This document shows, in pieces, positions 52,252 to 61,103 of a stretch of DNA of 64,000 nt. How positions within the stretch are numbered: position 1 is the first letter of the stretch; every line of letters starts with the position of its first letter. The stretch is from Flavimarina sp. Hel_I_48 (GTDB lineage Bacteria; Bacteroidota; Bacteroidia; Flavobacteriales; Flavobacteriaceae), in the NCBI RefSeq assembly GCF_000733945.1, contig NZ_JPOL01000002.1, positions 1,861,001 to 1,925,000 of the forward strand, written 5' to 3'. The notes beneath the pieces are model-generated. The model had not been told where the DNA came from and searched no databases. It saw nothing but the letters and a program-made list of their open reading frames with translations. A program made the position numbers and the translations under genes.

Positions 52252-52455
52252 TTAAGATTTTTTTTCTTCAATCTTTTCGTCAGCCAGCGGTGTGTTGTCT
52301 TCTTTAGAAGCATCTTTAAATTCTTTTATACCGCTTCCCAGACCGCGCATCATCTCTGGAATTTTCTTACCTCCAAAAAGAAGTAAAATAACCAGAACGA
52401 TAATACCAATTTGCCAAGGGCCTACCATTCCTAAAAATATTGTCAATGCGTTCAT
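52252..52455 (-). CDS. tatA: twin-arginine translocase subunit TatA/TatE
   Basis: Pore-forming subunit of the Tat system, which exports folded proteins. The 67-residue protein has one transmembrane helix (residues about 12-26, GIIVLVILLLFGGK), the FGGKKIPE hinge, an amphipathic helix (MMRGLGSGIKEFKDA) and an acidic tail. The length is typical of TatA/E. tatC is not in the window. Confidence 0.95.
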   Translation of the reverse strand: MNALTIFLGMVGPWQIGIIVLVILLLFGGKKIPEMMRGLGSGIKEFKDASKEDNTPLADEKIEEKKS

Positions 52456-52548
52456 AACTTTTTATTTAGAAAGTAAATATAAAAAGAAAAGTACAAACGC
52501 AAGCCTTTCTTAAGAAAAATTAGCATGTGTCATCCTATCATTTAATTT

Positions 52549-52556
52549 TATATTTG
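52549..52556 (+). promoter_or_regulatory. -7 promoter box for M23 peptidase gene
   Basis: TATATTTG matches TAnnTTTG, 18 bp before the ATG at 52575. Confidence 0.65.
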
Positions 52557-52574
52557 TCCTATGCTTTATTAACT

Positions 52575-53447
52575 ATGACGGCAAAAAAGAAAATAAGTAA
52601 AATAAGACTAAAGAGAAGGCTCATGCACAAGTACCGCCTGGTCATTCTCAATGAGGATACCTTTGAGGAGCGGGTATCATTTAGACTTAATCGTCTGAAT
52701 GTCTTTATACTGGTGGGTTTTTCTACAATTGCAATTATCCTTCTCACTTTTTTTTTAATCGCCTACACGCCCCTTCGGGAATATATTCCCGGCTATCCTT
52801 CCTCAAAGCTTAGAAAGCAAGCTACCCAGTTGATGTTTGAAACAGATTCTCTAAAACGTAGTTTTGATATTAACAGGCAATATTATGCGAGTATACGCAA
52901 AGTACTTACAGGTGATAGTCTGGCGGTAGATTTTAATAAGGATTCTACGATTGCGACAAATGAAAATCAAAGTTTCACCATTGATGTTCAGCCTTCAAGA
53001 GCTGACTCCCTATTGCGTGAAAAGGTGGCGCAAGAAGATCGCTATAACCTGTTTAGTCCAGCCACAGCAGCGGTGACCAATACCCTTTTCCCACCCGTCA
53101 AGGGAACCATCACCGAAGCGTATGATATAGATACCAAACATTATGCAGTTGATGTGGCCGTGGTAAATGACGAGCCCGTTAAAGCAGCGGCAGATGGGAC
53201 GGTTATTTTTTCTGAGTGGACGGCAGATACAGGTTTTGTGATTATTTTAGAGCATGCCGGTAATTTGATTTCAGTATACAAACATAACGCTACCTTAAAT
53301 AAAGAACAGGGTGATCTTGTAAAAGCGGGCGAAGTTATAGCTACGGTGGGCTCCACAGGTACTTTAAGTACGGGGCCTCATCTCCATTTTGAATTGTGGA
53401 GCGGCGGCTATCCAGTAAACCCCGTTAATTATATAAATTTTGAATAG
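52575..53447 (+). CDS. M23 family metallopeptidase
   Basis: A 290-residue cell-wall endopeptidase-like protein. A basic cytoplasmic N-terminus, one transmembrane helix (about residues 43-65) and a periplasmic linker lead to the LytM domain (about 180-290). Zinc ligands appear as HYAVD (H-x3-D) and HLHFELW (H-x-H), so it should be active. The ATG at 52575 follows the promoter; the longer frame to 52527 overlaps it. The GH3-like gene follows by 3 bp. Confidence 0.92.
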   Translation: MTAKKKISKIRLKRRLMHKYRLVILNEDTFEERVSFRLNRLNVFILVGFSTIAIILLTFFLIAYTPLREYIPGYPSSKLRKQATQLMFETDSLKRSFDINRQYYASIRKVLTGDSLAVDFNKDSTIATNENQSFTIDVQPSRADSLLREKVAQEDRYNLFSPATAAVTNTLFPPVKGTITEAYDIDTKHYAVDVAVVNDEPVKAAADGTVIFSEWTADTGFVIILEHAGNLISVYKHNATLNKEQGDLVKAGEVIATVGSTGTLSTGPHLHFELWSGGYPVNPVNYINFE

Positions 53448-53450
53448 CGC

Positions 53451-54944
53451 ATGTCTATAAAGTCTTTTGCAGCAAAAATTTTTGCGCGTTATACCGTTTC
53501 CAAAACCCAAAAATGGTCTTCCCAACCCATAAAGACCCAGGAAAAAGTATTTCAGGAATTGATCAAAAAAGCAGCTTCAACAAAATTTGGCCAGGATCAT
53601 CATTTTGATAAGATTGAAAATCCAGCACAATTTGCCAGGCAGGTGCCCGTACGGGATTATGAAGAACTCAAAGGGTATATAACACGTGTGGTAGATGGTG
53701 AAAGTGATATTCTCTGGCCTGGAAAGCCCATTTATTTTGCCAAAACTTCAGGTACAACTTCCGGGGCGAAATATATTCCTATTACCCATGAATCTATGCC
53801 CACTCACATTAAGGCGGCAAGAAACGCGATCTTAAGCTATATCGCAGAAACCGGTAACGCAGATTTTGTAGATGGAAAAATGATCTTTTTACAGGGAAGT
53901 CCCACCTTAGATGAAAAAAATGGAATTAAGTTGGGTCGGCTTTCCGGCATTGTGGCGCACTACGTACCAGGCTATCTGCAAAAGAACCGTTTACCCAGCT
54001 GGGAGACAAACTGTATTGATAACTGGGAGGATAAGGTGGAAGCTATCGTAGCGGAAACTACATCAGAAGATCTACGGGTAATAAGTGGCATTCCATCATG
54101 GGTGCAAATGTATTTTGAACGTTTACAGGCAAAAAATGGTCAAAAAGTAGGTAAAATCTTCCCCAATTTCAATCTTTTTATTTACGGTGGGGTTAATTAT
54201 GAACCTTACCGAAAAAAGTTTGAAACCCTTATAGGCAGGCGCGTAGACAGTATAGAGCTTTTTCCTGCAAGTGAAGGTTTTTTTGCTTATCAGGATACCC
54301 AAAAAGAGAACGGAATGCTATTGCTGCTTGATTCCGGTATTTTTTATGAGTTCATAATCGCAGATCAATTTTTTGAAACAGACGCAAAGCGCTTGACCAT
54401 TGGCGAAGTGGAACTGGGCGTTAATTATGTCATGATCATTTCAACAACGGTAGGTTTATGGGCTTATAATGTGGGAGATACCATTCAGTTTACGAGCAAT
54501 TCCCCTTATAGGATCATTGTTACGGGACGCATAAAACATTTTATATCTGCGTTTGGTGAACACGTTATTGGTAATGAAGTAGAACGCGCGATCGCTTTGG
54601 CAGGAGCAGGTTTTGATGCAGAGGTAACCGAATTTTCGGTTGCTCCACAGATAAATCCCGTTGAGGGCCTTCCTTATCATGAATGGTTTATTGAATTTGA
54701 GAAAGAGCCAAAAAACCTTAACGCTTTCGCGGAAGCGATTGACAACGCGCTACAGGATCAGAATTCCTACTACAAGGATCTGATTACCGGCAAAGTATTA
54801 CAAACCTTAAAGATAAGTCTCGTAAAGCGGGGTGGTTTTAACGATTATATGCGATCTCAAGGCAAGCTGGGCGGACAAAATAAACTACCGCGCCTGGCGA
54901 ATGATCGAAAAATTGCAGATGCTTTACCAATAAGCGATTTTTAA
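53451..54944 (+). CDS. GH3 family acyl-adenylate/amido synthetase-like protein
   Basis: A 497-residue member of the GH3 auxin-responsive promoter family, ATP-dependent acyl-adenylating enzymes that in plants conjugate amino acids to hormones. Visible motifs are the phosphate loop FAKTSGTTSGAKYIPIT (about residues 98-115), YGGVNYEPYR, the EGFFAYQD motif II and the GDTIQFTSNSPYRIIVTGR motif III. The bacterial substrate is unknown. It is sandwiched between the M23 and DUF6909 genes with short gaps. Confidence 0.92.
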   Translation: MSIKSFAAKIFARYTVSKTQKWSSQPIKTQEKVFQELIKKAASTKFGQDHHFDKIENPAQFARQVPVRDYEELKGYITRVVDGESDILWPGKPIYFAKTSGTTSGAKYIPITHESMPTHIKAARNAILSYIAETGNADFVDGKMIFLQGSPTLDEKNGIKLGRLSGIVAHYVPGYLQKNRLPSWETNCIDNWEDKVEAIVAETTSEDLRVISGIPSWVQMYFERLQAKNGQKVGKIFPNFNLFIYGGVNYEPYRKKFETLIGRRVDSIELFPASEGFFAYQDTQKENGMLLLLDSGIFYEFIIADQFFETDAKRLTIGEVELGVNYVMIISTTVGLWAYNVGDTIQFTSNSPYRIIVTGRIKHFISAFGEHVIGNEVERAIALAGAGFDAEVTEFSVAPQINPVEGLPYHEWFIEFEKEPKNLNAFAEAIDNALQDQNSYYKDLITGKVLQTLKISLVKRGGFNDYMRSQGKLGGQNKLPRLANDRKIADALPISDF

Positions 54945-54963
54945 AAAAAGTATATTTGCCCCT

Positions 54964-56655
54964 ATGAGTATAACCAATACAGACGATAGAACGAGGGCTC
55001 AGGAAAGCTCTAGTGCAATTGAACGTATGTATATCACCATGCGCCACCTTTTTAATCGTGGTTTCTATAAGCCCATGGGCGTTTCTGGTGAGACTTTACG
55101 TGAATCGCTCCTTATCCTAAGGCCCGAAATTTATGGCGCGGTAGCTGAGCAAAAAGTAGAACTTGATGGACTTCTTTATGTCATAGACCGTCTTCCCGAA
55201 GGTATTGAAGAATGCCGTTACATAAACCTCACCAGTGACGAAGGTTATAAAAATTCGCATTTTAAGCCTATAATTCCCCCTAAAAGGAGAAGAAACTGTT
55301 ACCGTATCGATGAGGAACAGATGAATATTGAAATTACGCGCGGCAGGTCTGAAATCTATGACATACTTACACACCTCACCTTTTTGTTTATAGAATCGCA
55401 TAAAATAATGCGCCGTGTAATCATCAATGAAGAGGGCAGCACCACCAGAGACTGGAAAAAGTTGGAAAAAATGGTGCTGAGTGAAGAAGAGCCCACACAA
55501 GCCGAGCGCGAGATTGCACTTACACACACCGCAAATATCCTGGGCAGGACATTTCAGGAAGTAAGTACCATTTATGGAAAATTCGCCACTGTAAAAAACA
55601 ATAAACGCTTCTTAAAAATCATTTACTGGTTAGGCAAACGCGCTATTGAAGAACGGCTGGAAAGTGATAAACGCATAGTTTCCTTTACTCCGGTATTACG
55701 AGAACGTCTAGGCCATCACATACACGGTGAGGTCTGGGCAAATAATATTAAAAAGACCCTTGTTGAGAATGGCCTGATCAACCGGCCACTTCATATCATA
55801 AGTGCTAATATGCACAGTGTGATGAATACCCTTTTTGCTCCCGTGGCATTAGAAAAGGAAATGAAGAAAAAGACTAACCTCGAAATCTATGAAATACTGA
55901 GCGATTCTTCTAACGGAAAATTGCGAACCAGGGTAGAAAAAACGGCCCTTGCAAATGGCATGTTATTTTTACCAGATCAAAGCGGGACCAATATAGATAT
56001 ACAGATTTTTGATACCTCAAAACTGGAGATTTCACTCAATAATTTTTGTCACAAAAAAGATTACGATAAAGGAAAAGAGCCCGTTATCATTGTAATGGAT
56101 TATGCCTTTGGTGAGCAGGCCTATGAAACGATGGAAGAACTTCTTAAACCCTATGAAAAGGGAAGGGAAACCATTTATCTGGACGTTTCTTCCATTTCTA
56201 TGATGGGTAAGGCCGGCGTTCTTGAAGGGGATAAAGGCGACATTATGATCCCTAAAGCGCATCTTTTTGAAGGTACGGCAGATAATTATCCATTTGATAA
56301 TGAGCTTAAAAAGGAAGATCTGGAAGGCAATGATATCTCCGTATTTGAAGGTGCTATGATCACTGTTTTAGGTACTTCATTGCAAAACCGTGATATCCTT
56401 AAGTTCTTTTACGAGAGTTCCTGGAATGTTATAGGGCTGGAGATGGAAGGAGCCCACTATCAGAAAGCCATTCAGGCAGCAGCAAAATTGAGAGGAAATA
56501 TAAGTGATAAAGTGAAAGTACGTTACGCTTACTACGCATCAGATAACCCGTTAAAGACAGGAAGTACGCTCGCAAGTGGTGGTTTAGGGACTTCTGGTGT
56601 AAAACCCACGTACCTTATTACCGAAAAAATCCTTGAACAAATATTCAATTCATGA
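54964..56655 (+). CDS. DUF6909 family protein with phosphorylase-like C-terminus
   Basis: A 563-residue soluble protein that I place in DUF6909. The N-terminal 300 residues are helical and charged. The C-terminal 230 resemble the nucleoside-phosphorylase fold: IIVMDYAFGEQAYETM, then NVIGLEMEGAHYQKAIQAA, where the Glu-Met-Glu of the nucleoside site in MTA/SAH nucleosidases would lie (E..EMEG). Function is unknown. It is 19 bp after the GH3-like gene and overlaps the Wzz-like gene by 4 bp. Confidence 0.75.
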   Translation: MSITNTDDRTRAQESSSAIERMYITMRHLFNRGFYKPMGVSGETLRESLLILRPEIYGAVAEQKVELDGLLYVIDRLPEGIEECRYINLTSDEGYKNSHFKPIIPPKRRRNCYRIDEEQMNIEITRGRSEIYDILTHLTFLFIESHKIMRRVIINEEGSTTRDWKKLEKMVLSEEEPTQAEREIALTHTANILGRTFQEVSTIYGKFATVKNNKRFLKIIYWLGKRAIEERLESDKRIVSFTPVLRERLGHHIHGEVWANNIKKTLVENGLINRPLHIISANMHSVMNTLFAPVALEKEMKKKTNLEIYEILSDSSNGKLRTRVEKTALANGMLFLPDQSGTNIDIQIFDTSKLEISLNNFCHKKDYDKGKEPVIIVMDYAFGEQAYETMEELLKPYEKGRETIYLDVSSISMMGKAGVLEGDKGDIMIPKAHLFEGTADNYPFDNELKKEDLEGNDISVFEGAMITVLGTSLQNRDILKFFYESSWNVIGLEMEGAHYQKAIQAAAKLRGNISDKVKVRYAYYASDNPLKTGSTLASGGLGTSGVKPTYLITEKILEQIFNS

Positions 56656-57614
56656 GAAATGACAATGACGTTTATGTAGATGACGTTTTTGATAAGTTAA
56701 AGCAATTTATCAAACGTATTCTAAGGCTTATTTTTAAGTTTTTTAGTCTGCTATGGGCAAAAAAACTAATTTTTCTAGCCCTTATAATCATTGGTCTTGG
56801 TATTGGGTTTTTTCTGGATATGAACAAGGAAACGCATTATGAGTCAATTTTGCAGATCAGAACTTTTCAGCCCGGTACAGAATACGTTTATAATAGCATT
56901 GACAACCTCAATAAAAACCTGAGGGATTCTACTTATTTGAGAGAAAATGGTTTTGAAAGCCAGGAGTTGCAAAGCATTGAAATCACTCCTATGGCAAATA
57001 TGGAAGATCTGCTTTCTACATTCGGGAGTGAGGATTCAAGGACGTTGGAAACCCTGATCCTTAATACAAGTACGCAGGATTTGCTTACTTCGGAATTTTT
57101 TAGGTCACAATATGCGCAGCACCGTATTGACATGAAATTCGGTAAGAACTTTGATAAAAATACGGTATCAAATTTTTTAAAATTTATAAACGAAAACCCT
57201 TATTATCAGGATCTTTATATACTCAATCATGAGTCTTTAGCCAAGCGGATTGAAGAAGATCAAAATTCCATCAAACAAATAGATTCCGTTATTATCAACT
57301 ACAACGGAAATTTGAAAGAGGGAAATTCGAATGGACCAGTTACCGCCTTTATAAGTGAGCAGCGGGCAAGTAGTATTTTTGAGTTACTTCAGTTCAGAAA
57401 TTCACTTGTAAAAGAAGTAGAAGTGCTCAAAGCAGAAATGCAAGAACTTAAATCCCCTGTCACCCTGACAAACAATCCCATTATATTAGAGCAGGATGGC
57501 CTTGTGAAAAACAGTACATTGTTTCTTCCGTTACTGTTAGCAGGTATTTTTATAGCCCTTTTACTTATAGTTGCATTGTATAGAAAAATGAAACTCTGGG
57601 TTCAACAACCTTGA
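56652..57614 (+). CDS. Wzz/chain-length-determinant-like protein
   Basis: A 320-residue inner-membrane protein with two transmembrane helices (about residues 35-55 and 290-310) flanking a large periplasmic domain with a coiled coil (about 200-270). This is the Wzz/polysaccharide co-polymerase layout, but without a kinase domain. It opens the polysaccharide block and is coupled (ATGA) to DUF6909 upstream. The ligase gene starts right after. Confidence 0.78.
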   Translation: MRNDNDVYVDDVFDKLKQFIKRILRLIFKFFSLLWAKKLIFLALIIIGLGIGFFLDMNKETHYESILQIRTFQPGTEYVYNSIDNLNKNLRDSTYLRENGFESQELQSIEITPMANMEDLLSTFGSEDSRTLETLILNTSTQDLLTSEFFRSQYAQHRIDMKFGKNFDKNTVSNFLKFINENPYYQDLYILNHESLAKRIEEDQNSIKQIDSVIINYNGNLKEGNSNGPVTAFISEQRASSIFELLQFRNSLVKEVEVLKAEMQELKSPVTLTNNPIILEQDGLVKNSTLFLPLLLAGIFIALLLIVALYRKMKLWVQQP

Positions 57615-57625
57615 TCAATTTTATC

Positions 57626-59041
57626 ATGAGGACACCCAGTTTACGTACCATATATACGGTTTTGTTCTTACTGGGTATGTTTTTTATACCATTCAATTCC
57701 TGGAGTGGAATTTCTGCTTTAGGAGAATATAGCAGGGAGTCTGCCACTCTTTTTTTTCTTATGGGTGGGGGTATACTTGGTCTCGAGTTCCTTTTAAATA
57801 GAAAGATTGTTTTCCCCTTGAAGAACGCAGTTTTTTGTTCTGTGCTTCTTTTTCTTATTTGGTGTGTTTTAACGACACTTTTTAATATTTCAGGTGTAAA
57901 TAATCATTTTTACAAAGGTATCTCTGGTATTGAACGTTTTTACAGGCAATATTTGTCAATTTTGATCATTGCCTTTTTCTTTTATATTTTTTATATAAAC
58001 GTTTTAAGAAAAATGACCACGATACTACTTTTAAAACGACTTCGCCTTGTATTTTTAGTTTCTCTAATTGTTATTTCTTTTTATTGCGCATTTGAAACTT
58101 TAATTGTTGTTTTTGGCTTAGTCCAATTAAAGCCCATACTTTCTATATTCAACTATTTTCCTTTTACTAAAGTATATTTTATAGGTGATCGCATCTCGGG
58201 TGTATCTTATGAAGCTCCCGCCCTGGCGCTTTATCTTATTACCATATGCGGGTGGATGCTTAGTTATATAATCACTTCAAAGGGAATATGGCGTTTTATC
58301 CCGGCATTTCTAGTGTTGGAGCTTACTTTTTTTTCTGGGTCCCGTACTGGACTTGTAGTCGTAACTTTACAATACCTGATCTTTTTTGCTGTTTTGGCTT
58401 TCTTCAAAAAACATCGAAAAAATATTATTTATCTTTTTTCGGGTTTTACACTTTTAGTGGCCGTTGTGCTGGCCATTAGTGGAGGTAAAATCATTGAGGA
58501 GGCCAAGGTTAAATTAAATTCTCTCAATTTTGAGCAAAATTTGCTTACCAGTATTTCAAACCGAAGTCGTTTTGGTATGCAGTATGCCTCGCTGCAGGTT
58601 TTTAAAGATAAGCCGGTGATAGGCGTTGGCTTTGGCCAGTTGGCATTTCAAGCCTATAAATATTATCCTGCATGGGCCATTACAGATAATTATGAATTTC
58701 GGTCAAATTATAAAAATCAGCGCCGGGATTCTTTTCCCCCTACATACAATCTTTATTTAAGAGTTATGGCAGAATGCGGTATCGTGGGACTTCTTTTGTT
58801 TGTGAGCATTATTGTTCTTGCCATATACAGATGCTTTAAATTGATTCGAGATCCAGATGACACTGTTAGAACGTTAGGGATTGTTACCTTGGTTTCGATA
58901 ATAGGCTTTGCGCTAAACTGGTTCCAGACTGATGCTTTTAGGATCTTTGGATTTTGGATTTGCCTGGCTTTTTTAAGTATACCCTTAAAAACCAGTACAG
59001 CTGAACCCACTACAAAAAGCGTAACCAAGATCGTTTCTTAA
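57626..59041 (+). CDS. O-antigen polymerase/ligase family protein
   Basis: A 471-residue polytopic membrane protein of the Wzy_C (O-antigen ligase) family with about 10-12 hydrophobic segments. The signature loop is FSGSRTGLVVVT with the late PPTYNLYLRVMAECGIVGLLLF. At the position where the ligase family usually has His-Asn-x-Tyr/Leu, this protein reads TYN, so the expected catalytic His is Tyr. The ATG at 57626 is preferred; TTG at 57611 overlaps the upstream stop. Confidence 0.85.
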   Translation: MRTPSLRTIYTVLFLLGMFFIPFNSWSGISALGEYSRESATLFFLMGGGILGLEFLLNRKIVFPLKNAVFCSVLLFLIWCVLTTLFNISGVNNHFYKGISGIERFYRQYLSILIIAFFFYIFYINVLRKMTTILLLKRLRLVFLVSLIVISFYCAFETLIVVFGLVQLKPILSIFNYFPFTKVYFIGDRISGVSYEAPALALYLITICGWMLSYIITSKGIWRFIPAFLVLELTFFSGSRTGLVVVTLQYLIFFAVLAFFKKHRKNIIYLFSGFTLLVAVVLAISGGKIIEEAKVKLNSLNFEQNLLTSISNRSRFGMQYASLQVFKDKPVIGVGFGQLAFQAYKYYPAWAITDNYEFRSNYKNQRRDSFPPTYNLYLRVMAECGIVGLLLFVSIIVLAIYRCFKLIRDPDDTVRTLGIVTLVSIIGFALNWFQTDAFRIFGFWICLAFLSIPLKTSTAEPTTKSVTKIVS

Positions 59042-59179
59042 ACTCGAAATTTCACCTAATTTACCGAAACACATACTTTCCAATATTTTTACTTTTGTCG
59101 TGGTTTTCCAGTATTTTCGCAGAATAGATTTAAATATCTAAATGACAGTCTATACTTCATCCCTGAGCAAATTACAATT

Positions 59180-60295
59180 ATGAAGTTATCGTATATCGTA
59201 GAAGTGGATCCTCTCGTGCATTCTGGGATTATAAAGAAAATAAACAATCAAATTCGTATTTGGAAGGGAATGGGTCACGTTGTGCAAATACTTGTACTCT
59301 GGCCAAAAGCTTCTACAACTGATTCAATTAAATATATTGAGGGAGATTATATTTCAAACAAATTTCTAGATAAATTACCACAGGGTTTTCTAAACACATA
59401 CGCGACTAAAATAATAGGAATAAAAAAAGTTGAAAGCGCTTTACGCGTCTTTCAACCAGATGTAGTCTATATACGTCAGGGAATTTGGTATCCAGGGCTT
59501 ACAAGCGTTTTAAAGCGTTATAGGACCATTATGGAATTAAATACAGTAGACTTTTTAGAAATGGAGTTTTATTCTGGTCTGAAGAAAAATGTCTATTTAT
59601 GGGGTAAAAATCGGATTTTAGCATCGATTTCTGGACTCGTGGCGGTTACACCAGATATTTTGAAGCACTATAAAGACCTGGCCATTCCGCAAAAAGTAGT
59701 TTCTAACGGTATTGATTTAAGAAAATTTGAAGTCAGGTCAAATACAGATTCCACTCCATCTGTTAACCTTGTATTTGTGGGAAGCGAAAATATGTACTGG
59801 CACGGTCTTGATAAAATTCTTGAACTCGCCAACTTATTACCAGAATATCAATTCAATATTGTAGGTTATGATCGCAAAAACATAGAATCGCCTATTACAG
59901 ATAACGTCAAATTTTATGGCTGGCTGAGTGCTCAGGAACTCAGCGCGGTTTATTCTAAAAGCAATTTAGGAATAGGCTCTTTTGGCAATTATCATGTGGG
60001 CAAAAATACAGATAGCACGCTCAAGGTTCTTGAGTATCTGGCTCACGGGCTACCTGTTCTTATGGGGCATCAAGATGTGGATTTTCACGACAGTGATTTT
60101 GTTTTTAAAGCAACGGATAAAGATCATAATTTTCTGCCTATAAGTATTATAAAATCATTCATTGAAAACAATAAAAATAGAAGAATTAACCCTACTGAAA
60201 TAGAACAGGTGGACTCTTCAAATAAAGAGCGAGAACGTCTTGCTTTCTTTGAAGCAGTTGCTAAAGATGTTCCACCCACCGCAAATAATTTTTAA
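59180..60295 (+). CDS. glycosyltransferase family 4-like protein
   Basis: A 371-residue GT-B fold glycosyltransferase. The N-terminal half is variable; the C-terminal donor domain has LVFVGSENMYWHGLDKILELA, FYGWLSAQELSAVYSKSNLGIGSF and the LKVLEYLAHGLPVL segment in which the family's conserved Glu lies. Donor and acceptor sugars are unknown. Two bp separate its stop from the next glycosyltransferase gene. Confidence 0.87.
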   Translation: MKLSYIVEVDPLVHSGIIKKINNQIRIWKGMGHVVQILVLWPKASTTDSIKYIEGDYISNKFLDKLPQGFLNTYATKIIGIKKVESALRVFQPDVVYIRQGIWYPGLTSVLKRYRTIMELNTVDFLEMEFYSGLKKNVYLWGKNRILASISGLVAVTPDILKHYKDLAIPQKVVSNGIDLRKFEVRSNTDSTPSVNLVFVGSENMYWHGLDKILELANLLPEYQFNIVGYDRKNIESPITDNVKFYGWLSAQELSAVYSKSNLGIGSFGNYHVGKNTDSTLKVLEYLAHGLPVLMGHQDVDFHDSDFVFKATDKDHNFLPISIIKSFIENNKNRRINPTEIEQVDSSNKERERLAFFEAVAKDVPPTANNF

Positions 60296-60297
60296 CA

Positions 60298-61101
60298 TTG
60301 AGTAGTAAGGCTGAAATTGCAATTCTAATTCCCCATTTTAATAATCCGCAGGGATTATTGAAGTCCATAAAATCCATTCAGGAAGATATAGCCTTAGATG
60401 TTATTATTGTAGACGATGGCAGTACGAATGAAAGGATCAACGAGGTAGCATTGGATATTTTTGAAAATGAATTACTTAAACTTCATTATATCTATTTGTC
60501 AAAAAACTCAGGTATTGAAAACGCATTAAATACGGGTTTAAATTATATCTTGAATAGATCCTATTCATTTATTGCACGTTTAGATTGTGGCGATCTCTGC
60601 GTTTCTCATAGGTTTGCTATTCAAAAAAAAGTCCTTTGTGCTGATAAAGCACTTGGCCTTGTAGGCACTTATGTAAAATACATAAACCTTGAGGGGGAGG
60701 TTGTACATTCTTTCAAAACCCCCACGAGCTATGGGGAAGTACGAAACAAAATGCATATCAATTCCATGTTTGTACACCCTACGGTAATGATAAAAAGAGA
60801 GGTTGTGGAAAATGTGGGTTTATATCCCTACGGTTATCCTGCTGCTGAAGATTTTGCATATTTTTTTAAAATAATCAAGACCTATAAAGCATTCAATATT
60901 CCGCAATATTTGCTTTATTATGAGATTAATCCTAATGGTATCTCTTTAAGCCGACGGAAAGAACAGCTTAACAGTCGGTTTAAAATCTTGAAAGAAGAAT
61001 TTTATTGGGGTTTTTATCCCTGTTATGGCATAGTGCGCAATTTTATAATAAGCAAACTGCCATATTCACTTATTCACAAATTAAAAAAAATACTCAGATA
61101 G
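60298..61101 (+). CDS. glycosyltransferase family 2 protein
   Basis: A 267-residue GT-A fold glycosyltransferase. Motifs are ILIPHFNNPQGLLKSIKSI, VIIVDDGSTN (nucleotide site), ARLDCGD (metal-binding D-x-D-like) and AAEDFAYFFKI (catalytic Asp). It starts with TTG at 60298; no ATG is available before the conserved strand. The next gene begins 2 bp after its stop. Confidence 0.88.
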   Translation: MSSKAEIAILIPHFNNPQGLLKSIKSIQEDIALDVIIVDDGSTNERINEVALDIFENELLKLHYIYLSKNSGIENALNTGLNYILNRSYSFIARLDCGDLCVSHRFAIQKKVLCADKALGLVGTYVKYINLEGEVVHSFKTPTSYGEVRNKMHINSMFVHPTVMIKREVVENVGLYPYGYPAAEDFAYFFKIIKTYKAFNIPQYLLYYEINPNGISLSRRKEQLNSRFKILKEEFYWGFYPCYGIVRNFIISKLPYSLIHKLKKILR

Positions 61102-61103
61102 GA

